64,000 bases of DNA from Spisula solida (GCA_947247005.1 OX365960.1:18379533-18443532), one strand, 5' to 3'; shown: positions 20,793 to 35,204, counted from the first letter of the stretch. Notes: generated by a model not told the origin, from the sequence alone. Translations and numbers: made by a program.

Positions 20793-23263
20793 TAGGTTTA
20801 ATACATGTAACTATATTCATAATCTTTCTCGGAACTTGTTAAAAATATATGAGTACATACTCAAATATGTACAAGAACTCATCCGATGAATGATTTTATT
20901 GCTAGTATTTTTATTGTCTACCGTGAATTGACGTCATATGGAGCTACAATGAATATATAATCACAATACCTGGAAATATTATGAACTCACATGTTCAAAT
21001 ATGTACATAATTATATAAGTTCCACATGATGATTTTCTAGGTATTTAACCTGTCTACCTTGAAAGCCCTTCAGAATGTATGGCGTCATAGGAAAGAAATC
21101 GGTGACATACCATTTGAATTATTAATAAGTGGTTGAACAATTTCTTACAACTTATATTTATCACTCTCGACATGGTATCCTTGACCACGAGGAATTTTGA
21201 TCACATACAAATCAAACAAAACATCGATGAAAGCAGAGTAAACCGAATGAATGGATCAAATGAATTTAAGAGTGTCAAAGGGAGGTAACTCACTTTGGCC
21301 TAAGTCCATCATTCACTGTGTTGTGTTGGAGAATGAAACAGGGTAGGTAATGCATGTTACGGTTTACTGTTTTCAGAATCCCGCAGGGGAAGACGGTTCA
21401 GTGGAGTTCCTATCTTTATGATGGATTGCGTTGCCGACATGTATATATCTATCAAGCCAGCATGGCTTATCAGTCTTGCTATTTAAAACACGCTGTCTGT
21501 ACACACGAGTTTCATTACATAATCTAGCATTTTACTCAACATGTTGAAATGCAACAGCGTTGTTGATTTCTAATCTGATTAAATTTGATAAACCGATTGA
21601 AGATTATCTATGAAACTGGTTTCCTATATCAAGCGTGTTTAAATATTTCGCGAAATGTTGAATGGAATCATGGCCTTCAATTGAAACACCTGGCCTAAAC
21701 TTGAACACGGTCCAGGGTGGGTGTCTTCCAAATGCAAAACGTTTTAGTGCAAACCTAAGGTTACCGTCAACGAAAGATTGAATTGATTTTCTTGAAATAA
21801 ATGAAGAGAACTTGCAATATCTTTGCACGAAAGTACCTTGAATTGTAAATAACGCTTTTGGTGCTCTGCAATCTATGTTTCTGGATGGGACTTAGGGTAT
21901 GTGATTAACATGTACATAATGACATGGTATTGTATTTTAAAATAGGTGTCATTTGATAAAAAGGATGGGAATTTTAAGTGGAATAGATGATGTACTATAT
22001 ACGCAATCTCTCCCAGCATAAAAATCAATAAGAGAAATGTTCGAATTTCCTGTCGTTTAAGGACCTTTGTAATGGGAATATTTTACATGTACATAATTTA
22101 AACCATTTATTTACACATAGCATAACATGAACAATTAATATAAGATGAAAGTTTTTTCTGGTCAGATGGTGCTGACAGTCGATCACATCAAAATATTCCT
22201 GACACTGTAAAATATAAGACAAAGGTATACATGTACCATATTATTTATAATAATTATTACTTGAAAAAAATGGAATATTCATAAAAAATCCAAAAATAAA
22301 TTTTGAAACAACCAACTTTATATAGCTTCGTGTGGCCATAACTTGCCCAAGCAGTACACAGGGGTCTAATTTTTTTATTTCAACTTAATGCAATTATGTT
22401 ATTCCGTATTTCAATTACGCCTTTAATTCACTAAAGTTTCAATCACCTGGTCCTTAGTGAATTTCACGGGTAAGTTATTTAACAAGACACCGTATAACTT
22501 GTAAAGCGTTTCTGCTACATAGATCGCCTAGTGCACATGGCCGCCTGCGTTTCGCCTCATTTGTTGCATCAAATAAAATTGGGATAAAATTCAAATTTCA
22601 ACGTAGTCTGTGCATTCTTGTCTCAAATTCACCTGAATTTCTGCTTATTTTTTTCTGAAAATGTGCCAACATATTCTTGACTAGTTTCGTGCATGATTGG
22701 CAATCACATGATCCTTAGTCGCCCGGATGAAATTTCAAAGCGTCCATGAGAAACAGAAGCAAAATTCAAATATCTGGATTGCCTGTTACTCTCCAACATT
22801 ACAACACTATAGAAGATTTATTCTCTTAGCTGTAGACAAAAAGAAAAGGACACGGCATGTGAGGATAGTTTCAATCAGGAACAAAGGGCAGTAACTCTTC
22901 AAAACTCTTCTAAAGCTGTCTGGAATGTGTGTTATAAAAAGTTACGTGTTTGATTTCCTCTTACTTATTCCAGATTCCTCTGAAATAATATGTGAAGCTC
23001 GGAGAATCACAAGTCAGGATTGAGGCTCAAGCTTTTGTCCAAGATTTTATTAATAGGACATTCGTTGTGTGACACTGTGCGTAAAAGGCGTACTAGTTAC
23101 CACTGTGCATTGTATAGCCGAAGCGGAAACTGTCATGACTATACCGTACTATGACCTGTTTCAAGACATATTGTTTCATTATCTTTTCAGCAGGAAGAGT
23201 ACGCTTCACGCAGAATTGTCTCAATGCCGGACTTAACCAAGTTTTCCTGGAATAAATTTGAAG
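20793..23263. other. No supported gene in 2.5 kb
   Basis: The minus-strand frame at 21604-21828 (GNLRFALKRFAFGRHPPW...) has no recognisable domain. Otherwise featureless. Confidence 0.5.
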
Positions 23264-23565
23264 GGGGCGGTGGTCTTGAGATAGGGCGCGCGCTTCGGGA
23301 ACGAGAGGTTCCGGGTTCTATCCCCGTCTGGACCACTGCTTAATTTCTCTGAGCACGTGCTCCAATTTACCCAGGTGTATAACTGGGTCCCTGAGAGGGT
23401 CAATATCCAATGTACAGCAACAGCACCGCGTGTAACAGCCAACAGCGCCGAGTGTAACAGCCGACAGCGCCGCGTGTAATAGCCGATAGCGCCGCGTGTA
23501 ACAGCCGATAGCGCCGCGTGTAACAACCGACTTGCGACTCAATGATCGGGGCGTAAATGTAGTCG
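23264..23565 (+). mobile_element. tRNA-headed SINE with internal 22-bp repeats
   Basis: The head is GGGGGCGGTGGTCTTGAGAT with B box TTCCGGGTTCTATCCCCGTC. The middle has CTGAGAGGGTCAATATCCAA. Then about five 22-bp units (ACAGCGCCGCGTGTAACAGC) run from 23413 to 23525. It ends CGACTTGCGACTCAATGATC. Related copies are at 36458-36690 and 37735-37985. Confidence 0.75.
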
Positions 23566-24553
23566 GTTGAACGGACACATGTCTGAAAAATGTTATCTAG
23601 ATACTCTACTGGTTAAGCTAAATTGTCTTTTCACAAGGCTCTAATAAAATCCAATGAATCAAGGAGGGTGGGGCTTATAAAAGGTGTCAAATGATGCGAA
23701 GAATATTGCTTTCCCTTCCTAGAATCGAATTCAAACCTCCTTGGTCATGGTACAGATCTTGACATTGACAAACCTACTTCAGTACACACAATTAAAGAGT
23801 CACAATTAATATCAAGGGTCATAACATTTATTTTAGCCCCGTGGACTCATTTTCCGAAACATTTCGACTTGAAGCCTCCCAATCACAATACACTAAATCT
23901 CTATATCTGTAAAGAATTTAAAAAACTAAAATTATCGGGACCATTCCACGGGTTATTACGCGAGCTGTAATGCTCAAACATTTAATGTTATTCTAAATAG
24001 AACAAATATGATATTATCATTTTGCAAATAGCTTGCGATAAACGCTCCCTTGATAGATTTGATAAAGTTATTTACTCTATAGTGCGAAAGCTATGAATGT
24101 CTTTCTCACATGCTGCGCGCGCCGGTTTAACGCACGTGCAACGCACGAGCGAACGGCGAATGCAGTGGCGCGTGAATCTGATAACATTCACAGCAAAGGA
24201 CTCACCCTATGAGACAGTCTATATGGGTGTTAATATACGACTTCGTGAAAATGAGCGCTCTGCTATAGGCTAATGCTTCCCTGGGGTGAAAAATTACGGT
24301 GGAATTTTGATTAAAACTTGCTCTAATTTAGAAGAACTTCTGTTTGGTCATTGCAAGGGTATACTTGTGAACTTATGCGTTTTACATTATAACATCAATA
24401 TATCATTAGTTTGTTTGTAGGACCTACAGCTAATATAATATACATTACTAGTATATGCACGGACTTGCCCTTTCAATAACGAGCATTCGTCGGATACATT
24501 GAAAACGGGTTTGTCTTAAAGGTGGATGGTTGCTATATTTGTATTTGTTACTC
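23566..24553. other. No gene; short CpG-rich patch
   Basis: The patch at about 24110-24180 (CTGCGCGCGCCGGTTTAACG) stands out against AT-rich surroundings. Confidence 0.45.
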
Positions 24554-25007
<454 letters not shown>

Positions 25008-25011
25008 AGGC

Positions 25012-25282
25012 TTCAGTGACAACTGGTGTCACACCGGTAAAATTTTGTACCATCATTTCTATGCAAAATTACTCAATTTCATGTCTCTTCCTGAGTCACA
25101 CTGATGTTAGCTGTTTACAGAAAGTCCATATTTGAAATATACACAGGAATTTTGGTCAACAATTCAGTTTCCACAGTCAAACAGTACTAGAACAGAACAG
25201 AATTAAAGTTTTGATCGGAACTATTTTAGCATACTACGACCCGGAAGTACTTTCACCGGTGTGACACCAACTGAAACTTCGA
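25012..25282. mobile_element. Foldback element next to (CTTG)n
   Basis: ACTGGTGTCACACCGGTAAA at the left pairs with TTTCACCGGTGTGACACCAA at the right. About 270 bp, non-coding; its left end is 6 bp from the end of the microsatellite. Confidence 0.7.
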
Positions 25283-26850
25283 GAATTTCAGCGGTTAACG
25301 TCCTTTTCTCGTTTAGCTGTATGTTGGGCATTGTGCCGTGTAATTGTTGGTCCGTGTTAGTAGTATGTTTTCTGTGCTCGGCTGTTTGAGTTGAGTGCTG
25401 CCTTCCCTTTCCGATGTAAGTATCTTTTTTCAACTCCTACTTACGCGGTGTTTCGCTACGCATTGGGCTTGTGCTATGTGTTCTTTCTGTTTTCTATGTC
25501 CAGCTGTTCCTGTTGAGTGCTCCCTTCCCTGTCCGACTTTTTTTATCTAGTCCCCAAGAATGGTCCATGTTCACAAGTTTTGATGTAACCGTTTTCCTCC
25601 ATCTTGTTCTTGTTCATCCGATGTGGTGTCCAGTGAAGAGCTACTATTTAGGAATCTGTTTAGTTCATTCTCATTATATGTCCTAGCCATCTCATGTGTC
25701 TTTGCTTATTTCAGTTCCATCATTTCTACTTTTACTTTCCTTTAGAAGATCTATGTTGGTAATTTTGTTTAGCCAGAGGATACAAGAAGTACTATCTATT
25801 TTCCTTAAAGTGGAAAACATCAAGAACGTTCTTGATGTCACTTTCAACAATATGCCAGCATCATCCAAAAATATAATATTAAGTCGGACAGCGAAGGCAG
25901 CACTTAAAGGTACAATGCTCAACACATAACAGAACGAGAGAATGAAGATTTCATATTGAAAACGGGACATTACTGGGGTACAGCAATCTCAAAAATACTA
26001 CATGTAGTAGCAAAATCATCAAATGGCTATCGTGGTAGTCTGTATTGCGTTATTGTCCACTAAAAGTATAAAATACTGAAAATGTGAATACATTTCGTCG
26101 CGTGATAGTGATTACAACAGGAGGTTGTAGTGTACAAACATGAAAATGACCCTTAAAAGGTAAAACAGGCCCTTTTTGTGTATTAGGTTTTGATAGTTAC
26201 TATTGTGCTAACGATCGCGAAAACATATGACAATTGACGCTGATCGGTGTAACTAGTTCGTTTTTCGCTTCATGTCAGACAGCCTTTGCAACTACGTTTA
26301 AACTAACACTTTTCAAACAGTTTCTGACATTTATACATGCACCTTTGTTAGTTTCTATCATATACTAATATAAAATTTCTAATTTGACATATTAATTGCA
26401 ATGGTGCGCATAAAAATCGCCGCCATTTTGAGTTCAGCTGTTCTCACGTGACTGATTTATTAGTCACGTGATTAATTTATTGCCAGACAGAGTTACCTTG
26501 CATGATGTGTCATTTTGTATACACACTAACATTATTTGTAAGCTTCGGGATTTATTCCTTGTCTCATTACCGTATAAAACATGATAGACGTAATATAAGA
26601 GATTCCGTGGCAGGATTCTGTCGGCAGTAAACAGGCGATCTTGTCCATTATATAATAAAAAATGGCGGATTTTTACGACATTAATCGTAGTAGAAAATGT
26701 TAATGGATACTTTGTTATGAACGCAGAGAAAGTAGCTAGCGTATGTATTGTTAGATATGAAACACAGATATGCCGGTGCTCAGCAATTTTACCCGTAAAA
26801 TGAAACAAGTTTCGAACGGTTCCAAATGATAAGACCATTGTACTTATATT
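25283..26850. other. Intergenic with dispersed GTGCTGCCTTCCCT repeats
   Basis: Copies at 25395-25415, 25515-25540 and, inverted, 25885-25905. No gene supported. Confidence 0.5.
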
Positions 26851-26994
26851 GGGCCTCAGTAGCTCAATGGTCAGCGCGCTTGCCGTCTTATCTGGCGACC
26901 CGGGTTCAAATCCGGGTGGGGGACACACATTATGCCTGCCATATTTCAGCCTAAAGCTGACTGGCAAATAAAGGCTATGCTCGGCATTTTTTTA
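26851..26994 (+). mobile_element. tRNA-headed SINE, TATGCCTGCCATATTTCAGC family
   Basis: The head GGCCTCAGTAGCTCAATGGT (A box) and GACCCGGGTTCAAATCCGGG (B box) are well preserved. The tail reads TGCCTGCCATATTTCAGCCT and AAATAAAGGCTATGCTCGGC. It is a SINE rather than a tRNA gene because the tail is repeated in the other copies. Confidence 0.88.
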
Positions 26995-28346
26995 AAAACA
27001 AGTTTGTCCTAATGAATTACCCAGGTGGAATGAAGCGACATGAAAATCACTTTTGGTAAAAAGTAAAATTCCAAATTAAATTTTTCACACACACACGTCC
27101 ATTCTACCGAGTGATACTCAGCATGGAGTTGCGAGTCGGCAGTTTCACTCGGCGCTGATGGCAGCCACAGCTCAATGAACATTTTATTAAGTAGGGGTGC
27201 TTTAATGAAAAGTCATTCCTGTGGTTTGAGATTTAGTCTGAGCAATAGCTTTTCAACAATTCATAAAGCTCGGGGTAAGGTTACGAATGTAGGGTTGTTC
27301 TGCTTCAGGTAAATAAAGCAATGCGTTGCATTTATGTCCTACGCTATTCTTTCTATAACTATTTTGAAACAAATTTCAAGTCTTAAGTGACTCAAAATCT
27401 ATGTCTGATTTCCTCAATATTATAACTAACTCTCGCTTTGGGTATTTTTACGTACACGTGTATGGCTTTAACCAATTGAAAATCAAGTTTTTATGTAATA
27501 CAAAAGTTCCAAGGAAAATATCGTAGAACTTTCAATAAATGACTCACTGAAACCGTTCACCTGACTTCTACCCCATCCCCAACACAATTATACTTATAAC
27601 GTATTCTCTCTATGTGTATTTTGTATATTACTTTATAGTTATTTCAACAAATGTATGTAAGCACAACAGACACCAACATAAACAAGTACCCAGTCAAGCC
27701 TCCACGTGTAGCGAGGGTTTATTTTCTTTCGCGTAATAACTTCCCGATTTTAATCTACATCTTATCACTACATTTCCAGTTAATAGCCACTTTACTCCCT
27801 GCGGGATTAATATCCAAACGTGAAATAAAATTCTTATTTATCCCAGGGTCGTGTGCCCTTTTCCTAAATCATGTTATTGAGAATATTTTGCCATTAAAGT
27901 TATAGACATGTTAAAGTAACAATAAAATGTTTCTTCATTTTCATAACAGTCCGGAAATTTAAACATTTATAACATATAAAACGTATAAAATAATGCCATT
28001 TATATAAACAATGTTCAGTTTGTATGATATATGAGCGAAGTATTATTTTTTGGAATAAACACGAAAATTGTTGTTCGCCTTTTATTCGAATAATGTATTT
28101 CGTAGTTTTTCAACGACATGTCAATTCTATAATCTTTAAATTGTGTTAAACCAATCGCTCACATTTACTCTACGAGCTTCATACGAGTTTAGTTTGAGTT
28201 GATTGTTTGTCGAAAAGAGCACTGTGCGAACCTACGTGTACCTTACGGTTGGCTAAGGAGCTTCGGACGGCTAGTCAGCCTTGTCCGCACGGATATCGTA
28301 CGTTTTCATCCTCTGAAAAATCGAACGGGCTCGTACAAGCTGTGAC
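26995..28346. other. No supported gene
   Basis: A possible SINE-tail remnant (GAGTTGCGAGTCGGCAGTTT) at about 27128. Nothing else. Confidence 0.45.
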
Positions 28347-28349
28347 CAG

Positions 28350-28603
28350 GCCCCGATCTCCCGAATCATCTCAAGTAGAAATCTCAACTCAAATTGAGAT
28401 TTTGATAATATCAAAGTCTGAATTTGAGATGAATATGAATCTTGAACTCTCAAAATGTTGCTGTAATCAACTCAGAATAATGTTTCTGTTTTGTTAAACC
28501 AATTTAGTGTAGTACAATTTTGCAAGGAAACTACCTCAAACGATAGGTGACAAAATTTGAGTTAGGATTGAGCTCAGATTGAGATGTTTCGGGAGATCGG
28601 GGC
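28350..28603. mobile_element. PIF/Harbinger-like MITE, 254 bp, CAG target duplication
   Basis: The ends are GCCCCGATCTCCCGAATCAT and, inverted, TTTCGGGAGATCGGGGC, with further pairing of TCTCAA and TTGAGA. CAG lies directly outside both ends (28347-28349 and 28604-28606). A 3-bp CWG target is typical of PIF/Harbinger elements. Confidence 0.78.
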
Positions 28604-28606
28604 CAG

Positions 28607-29514
28607 ATACTACGAATGTATGGCTCATTCCCCCAGGTTCAACGTTTCACAACACACGTTACTGCTGTGTACACTAATATTGCACTAATTTCAGTTTTTG
28701 AATGTGAAAAAGGTTCTGCAACTTTTACCAATTACTCTCGACACCTCATTTATGATGTTACCAATCGCCGCGAGGGTACCACAGGAGCCGGTTAACCGGT
28801 TTCGCCGTTTTTAGTGTAGAACACAAAGAAAGGAAAAATGCTTGAACATTACATGTATAATTATACATTGTATAGTTTTATTTATACTCATTGAAAGATG
28901 GATTAAGAAAAAAACATTAATCTTTGACAGAGCGTGACATGAAAAATAAATCTTTTCGCTAAAGAAGTTTACGTTTATTCGGATGTCATTAATTTCGGAT
29001 GGCAGAAATGAATTCATTAAATCACCGCTCAACAAGTTTCCCATTGACCCAGATAACGTTTCAAGTATTTGAGCGTGGGTGGCTCGAGTTTTTGTCTTAA
29101 AATAGATTTTCTAAGTATATTGTAATGTATTATAAATGTTCGGCTACAGTTGTGTGAAAATCTAGCCTGTCTTATGCATCCAGTAAGCCAATGGATGCGT
29201 ACAAAAGAACCCGACCCAGGTCGAAACGACGACCACCGAGAATCCATGAAATTTGGTTGACTATTTATGATTAAACAAACCATCAACAAAAACGGCACTT
29301 TAGCTTAAAATTAAACCTAGCACCATTTTTAAGTAATATATAACGATACGAAAATAAAGGCATATGTTACACCCAACAGTAACAGCAATGCACAAAAGGC
29401 ACATGAAAACAAAAAGACACAGACAACGCCCAACGCAAAAATCTAGCAACAGCAAAAGCACGATATTCCACTCCGAATGGATGTCGCCTCAGTTAGTCAA
29501 CTAATCTTGAGCAA
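28607..29514. other. Intergenic with one dispersed motif
   Basis: CTCTCGACACCTCATT at 28735-28750. No gene. Confidence 0.5.
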
Positions 29515-29800
29515 GAACACACCAAACAGACGACACACATCACAAGAACACACCAAACAGACGACACACACCACAAGAACACACCAAACAGACGACACAC
29601 ACCACAAGACCACACCAAACAGACGACACACATCACAAGACCACACCAAACAGACGACACACATCACAAGACCACACCAAACAGACGACACACATCACAA
29701 GAACACACCAAACAGACGACACACATCACAAGAACACACCAAACAGACGACACACATCACAAGAACACACCAAACAGACGACACACATCACAAGGACAAC
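29515..29800. repeat. 31-bp minisatellite, about 9 copies
   Basis: The unit is AACACACCAAACAGACGACA plus CACATCACAAG. Because 31 is not a multiple of 3, one frame cycles through NTPNRRHTSQ, EHTKQTTHIT and RTHQTDDTHHK. No gene. Confidence 0.95.
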
Positions 29801-29851
29801 CCAAAACAGAAACAGTGTACATGCAATTTTGAAAGATACGAAGGAGCCTAA

Positions 29852-30368
29852 TAGGGTTGGGCCGATACATCGAAATAACGATGCAATGCGATCCCGAGTG
29901 TCCCGATAGTATGGATCGATAGTAAAAGTCTCGATCCAATAACTATCGCTGATAGTAAGCTCAAATATCGATAGTTACGATAGTTGCCTTTTTATGAATA
30001 AGGTTTACTATTTATTTAAACTTCCGTTCTCGTTAAAAAAACCTAATTTTAAATAATCCTACGCATCAAAACTGCCACAAAGGACCAACATTGCAGCATT
30101 TAGTTAAAATTTATTAATCTATTTCTGTCCAATTAATGTTAAATCATTTCCACGAATAGTAGATCAGTATGTTGTACAGCAAAGTTATATCTTACACAGG
30201 GCAAACTTGCATTTACAAGATAATCTCTGGTTTTTAAATCTTGACAATAACTATTGCAATAGTATCGCAATAGTTCCCAGCAATACAATAGTGTCGCAAT
30301 ACATGTAGTACTTTAAACAATATCAATAGTATTGCAATAGTCAAAAATGGACTCAATAGTCACCCCTA
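29852..30368. mobile_element. hAT-like non-autonomous element, 517 bp, 8-bp target duplication
   Basis: The left end is TAGGGTTGGGCCGATACATC and the right end ATAGTCACCCCTA (inverse TAGGGGTGACTAT). Direct repeats GAGCCTAA flank it at 29844-29851 and 30369-30376. The interior has GATAGT and CAATAGTATCGCAATAGT repeats; no coding frame. Confidence 0.88.
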
Positions 30369-30376
30369 GAGCCTAA

Positions 30377-31359
30377 TTCTGGACAACGAAATTGCCGAAA
30401 GGCACATACGAAATGAATACAGTTTCTCAGTGGCCTAATATGATTTTGTAATTTTCTATTTTTTTAAGAAAGTCGACAATAAATACATAAAGGAAGACTT
30501 ACATAAGGACTTTCCCTTGGCAATGCATCGACAAATGTTACTCGGGGAAACGTTTTACAATGCTTCAAATCCACATTTACTCTACCGACAACCTTGTACC
30601 TTGTAGAACAGGGCAGTGTAAATAAAAGTGGTAAAAGCATGAAATGCCCCCCCCCTCAACAAAAAGGCCACAGTGACAGGTAATAAAAGAATGTAAAGCA
30701 AGAAATATTATACATGTTTTAACAACACTCATCAAATACCACAGAAAGTACTCAATGATCTATCAGAAAAATCTCGAAATTTTACAACTATATTGGTAAT
30801 ATACATGTGCATAACTATCTTAAATCGCATCTTCTGCGAGTTATTGATTTTGTTTTTATTAATATAACTATTAGGCACATGGGAAATCATTTTATTTTAA
30901 AAATTAAATTTGATGATTCTATAGACTTTATTGTCAGTATGGTTCCAAATTTTTCCTTAGATTTTCAATATGGGGGTAATCACCAAAAACAATTTTTTTT
31001 CAAAACCTGTGGTTAAATTTTTTTCATATTTCACATTATACTTGCTTAGGATGTGTAGTAATAAAAAAATGCTGAAGCAACACAATTTTCATATCTTTGT
31101 ATTACGGTCCCACTACCTTAAGGGCACGACAAGACAATGTAACAGACAAGCATCAGCACTTGCCGTCCGAAACCGCTTAAGGTATTCCACAGTATCGAAA
31201 TTAAGATAATCTCTTTCGTCGTAAATCTAACAACTTGGCCTGTTTCAATTGTAAGATCCAGATCTAGCAAAGATGCGTGAGTATCTTTCGTCATTACACA
31301 GGGACTGGCACCGTCTATAGGATCTTAACAGTTATTTCTGTTTGACAAACCTATCTTCA
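30377..31359. other. No supported gene
   Basis: AT-rich; frames at 30807-31209 show no recognisable content. Confidence 0.5.
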
Positions 31360-31863
<504 letters not shown>

Positions 31864-31866
<3 letters not shown>

Positions 31867-32200
31867 ATCCTCTTCGTCCCCGGTGGGACATAAGGCTGCA
31901 GTGATCCCTCTCCACTTGGACCTGTCTTTGGCAGCTTTTTGTGCCTCATCCAACGTTAGTCCCATTTCAGTAAGTTCGGCTATTAGAGTTATTCGCCATA
32001 TTGTTTTTGGCCTGCCAGGTTTTCTTTTCGCAGGAGGTGTCTATCGTAGAGCCACCTTTGGTAGTCGGAACTGTTCCATTCTGAGCACATGACCTAGCCA
32101 TCTCAGCCTTCTCTGCTTGATTTCAATGATTACTTTATAGCCTTCTTTAAAAGGGGTAGCGGGGCCAAATACTTCTGCAAGCCCATGATCACATGATATA
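31864..32200 (-). pseudogene. RTE-like LINE 3' coding fragment, one nonsense codon
   Basis: The minus strand reads IKQRRLRWLGHVLRMEQF and KVALR, then an in-frame TAG at 32043-32041 (one base from TGG), then TPPAKRKPGRPKTIWR and DEAQKAAKDRSKWRGIT. It ends ALCPTGDEED and TAA at 31866-31864. The RWLGHVLRM...GRPKTxWR...ALCPxGxEED order is the typical C-terminal end of RTE-type LINEs in animals (established). The 5' part, including the RT core, is missing, so this is a truncated dead copy. The stop codon is the first unit of the adjoining (TAAG)n tract. Confidence 0.88.
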
Positions 32201-33129
32201 CTTTTGCGTACATACATTGTATATAGATGTGACATATCGGATTTAGAGCATTTAGGTAGTAAACTACGAAAGCCTAAAAGTCACATTCCGTCCGGTTTTA
32301 GTACATTACAGGCATACAAAGGGTATGACTATTCAACGCGTGTTACACATGCATATTTCAGTTTTTAACATAAACGTAGAATGAGAAATTAATTAGCTAA
32401 AGTTACTGCCAATAGCTGTTACTTCACCTATACGGTGACCGCAATGGTATGCTTGACTTTTCTTTTTAGCTGTATACATGCACTACTAATGGCTGCCTCA
32501 TTTTCGAGATCCTTTATTTTTCCTCTTTTTATATAACTCCTTTAATTTTGTAATATAATTTTATTATTAGACACTTAGGAAGGATTTTCAATTGAAACAT
32601 GTTTGTAAAATAAATATCATTTGTTGCATTGATTTATTTTATTAAAAATAAAATATTATATTATTATATGATTTAGTTGAACCTCGTAATACACCGTGAG
32701 TGTTTTGGAATTCGCTCATTCAAAATAAACGGGTGGTATCTTCGAGAAAAGAAATGGAATCATTGAAGTTCATTTGAACGATTTACTACTCGCAAAATGC
32801 CAATTCATTCATTACCCGTGTCAGCGTGACATGCGCAACGGTTGACTTCCTGTACGCGGTGAATTCTGGGGGCATTTATAGTCTGACCGTTAAAATAACA
32901 TTATCGTAATTTTTGCTCGCGTAATTTATGGACCCTAGGCCAATCAGGGTGCCGTGTTTCGGTAAATTTTACATTCACCGGATAGTTGATACTCGTGAAA
33001 GTGTCGTTCATACGTCAGTGTCGGCCATTTTGTCAATGAGGCGTAACACGTGACATGATTAACCGATGACGTAAGAGATTGTTGATATTCCTGACAGCTA
33101 CGAACGGTCACTCTGATACATTAGAAAAC
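32201..33129. other. No supported gene
   Basis: A GC-richer patch at 32820-33070 contains GGCCAATCAGGG and CGGCCATTTTGTC, promoter-like words but without an adjoining gene. Confidence 0.4.
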
Positions 33130-33351
33130 TGTGTGCTGTTTTGTCAAAGCACTTATTGGATAGTAAATTTACTTTCAAATTTAATTTGTTTTTACAAGTC
33201 TTTGTCATCTTCTACCCAAATAAAACCATGGCAAAATGTTGTTCTAAATTCGTCATAAATGTACAGGTTTAATGAATAATTAATTTAATAATAATTTAAG
33301 TTTGAAAGTAATAGGTTTAATATTGTCGTAAGTGCTTCGATAAAACAGTAC
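33130..33351. mobile_element. Diverged copy of the GTACTGTTTTATCAAAG element
   Basis: CTGTTTTGTCAAAGCACTTA at the left and TCGTAAGTGCTTCGATAAAA plus CAGTAC at the right match the ends of the copies at 9546 and 41536. Confidence 0.6.
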
Positions 33352-35204
33352 GCTGAAACGAAAACAACACGACAAAAAAACTACTAATGTAAAAATCAAA
33401 ATGGTGTACCCTGAAAATTCCTTTTGCTTGACGCTCATTAGAACAACTGGAAAACAGTCATTTCCAATCTCGTATACATTCGTGTGGATGGTTACCATCA
33501 GCAATGAGGTGTCGATAGTGATTTACGCTCGTATATCGGAGTTAAATAATAATACAAAGTTTCAAAGTTTGAATACAGGGAAATCATTAATTATGATAAC
33601 ATGAATAATTTCAATAACTTTGTCAGTTTTAGGATAATATATAGTGCTAAATACCTTCGATTAACGTACACATGCAAGTTTTATTCTCCACATTTCTACA
33701 TCATTTTCAAATGCCACATATTGTATCACAGCAGATGTTTGAAACGTTCCCCTTTATTCTGCAAAACTGCAAAACCAGCAGAAAACGACGTCAAAAATTA
33801 TAAATTGAGTCTTTGCATGTTACACCACCAATGCTACAACTTCCACACTATATTGAAATTTTCAAATCCAGTATTGTTCTGGTTATGGAGTATACACTCC
33901 TACCTCCAGGCATCCCCATTAAAAACCCAAAAGGCATTAAGTCCGGTAAGTGAAGAGGCCAAGTAAATGTGGTCTTCAGCGAAATGACACATTCGCCACA
34001 TGTCTGGGAATCACTGAAAATGCATGAATGCATCGACGATGTTATTGACGTCACCTTCATGTCTATTATTCATATCCAATCAAACATGGGCTCATTAGCT
34101 TTATAACAAGGGTCAAACCGATTCTCTATCATAAAATCTGACAAAGTTATTGAAGATATTAATGTTATCATACATTAATGATCACCCTGCATCAACTAAA
34201 AAGAAAATAAATAAACAGAAGAGGTATTTCATTGCAAATACAGTTTTCATAGAAACTAAAGCACAAAATTAAACATAAAATGTGTTACTTTTGTTGAATG
34301 AACAGAATTAATTATTGACCACAGACGATTATATGCATATCACTTCCTATGATTACTCAGTTCCAATACCAAAATTAATAAACGTTCTCTTTGGACTCAG
34401 CCAGTTCTTAAAAAAAAGTACAAGTGAAGAAATTTGCGGCTACTGAAGGCCGAGAACCAACCAGTCAGTTAAAACGTGAGTATTCAAGCTATACTGGCTC
34501 AATGCTTTTTTTTTATAAAGAAACAACGCAATGATTGTATGGAAAAACTTGTACAATTACTTTATGTGACCCTATCAGACGTTTATTCAATAATTGCTCT
34601 GTTACCTGACCTTTCAAGAAACGTAAAAACAGTCGTACTCGAAATGCTAATTAATTTATTACTTATTTACCTATTACCGTACGAAATGGGCTAATTAATA
34701 CATGCCAAAAATTCTATACTACACAGAGGTGAAAGGCTACACTAACTTAAGTGAACATTAATTAAAAGTCGGATTGGATAATTGCTTCTCCCGCTAGGAA
34801 GAAATTGGATAATTACTTCTCCCAGTGGTGTGGGCGGGGCGATGCGCGTATTTGATGCGCATATAATGCTCATAGGCATAAATCTACTGCATTAGTGTCA
34901 CTGTGTGGTAACTCTAGATTTACCATGAAAATTAGCAAATTATTTATGACTCGTAATGTTTGAAAATTGTGTTTTATGATAAAAGTGAGCTAATGAATGA
35001 ATAACAGCATTTTTTGACACTTAGGAATAATTCAAGACTTTTTTCTTGATAAAAACACATTTTAAATACTTTATATACTTCCCTAATATTAACTCACAAG
35101 TATAAGTATGGTCGGCGATTACATGAACTTAACAAATGTCATTTCTACTAATCGCTTATGCAATCTAAATTAATATAAGACACATTGAATTAACAAACTT
35201 TACT
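33352..35204. other. Intergenic with one short direct repeat
   Basis: ATTGGATAATTGCTTCTCCC at about 34773 and again, with one change, at about 34807. The dispersed GAGGTGTCGATAGTGATT motif is at 33506-33523. Confidence 0.5.

Noticed and set aside
23233..23578. Two overlapping minus-strand ORFs with RRYRLLHAAL-type repeats
   Set aside because: They are antisense of a SINE and its 22-bp repeats.
26851..26925. Functional tRNA gene
   Set aside because: A and B boxes are good, but the same tail recurs in other copies and the acceptor stem is not clean; it is a SINE head.
26464..26967. 167-codon minus-strand ORF
   Set aside because: It begins inside the SINE at 26851-26994; the CPPPGFEPGSPD start is the antisense of the tRNA B-box region and the rest has no recognisable content.
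29477..29851. 124-codon His/Thr-rich ORF
   Set aside because: 31-bp minisatellite cycling through frames.
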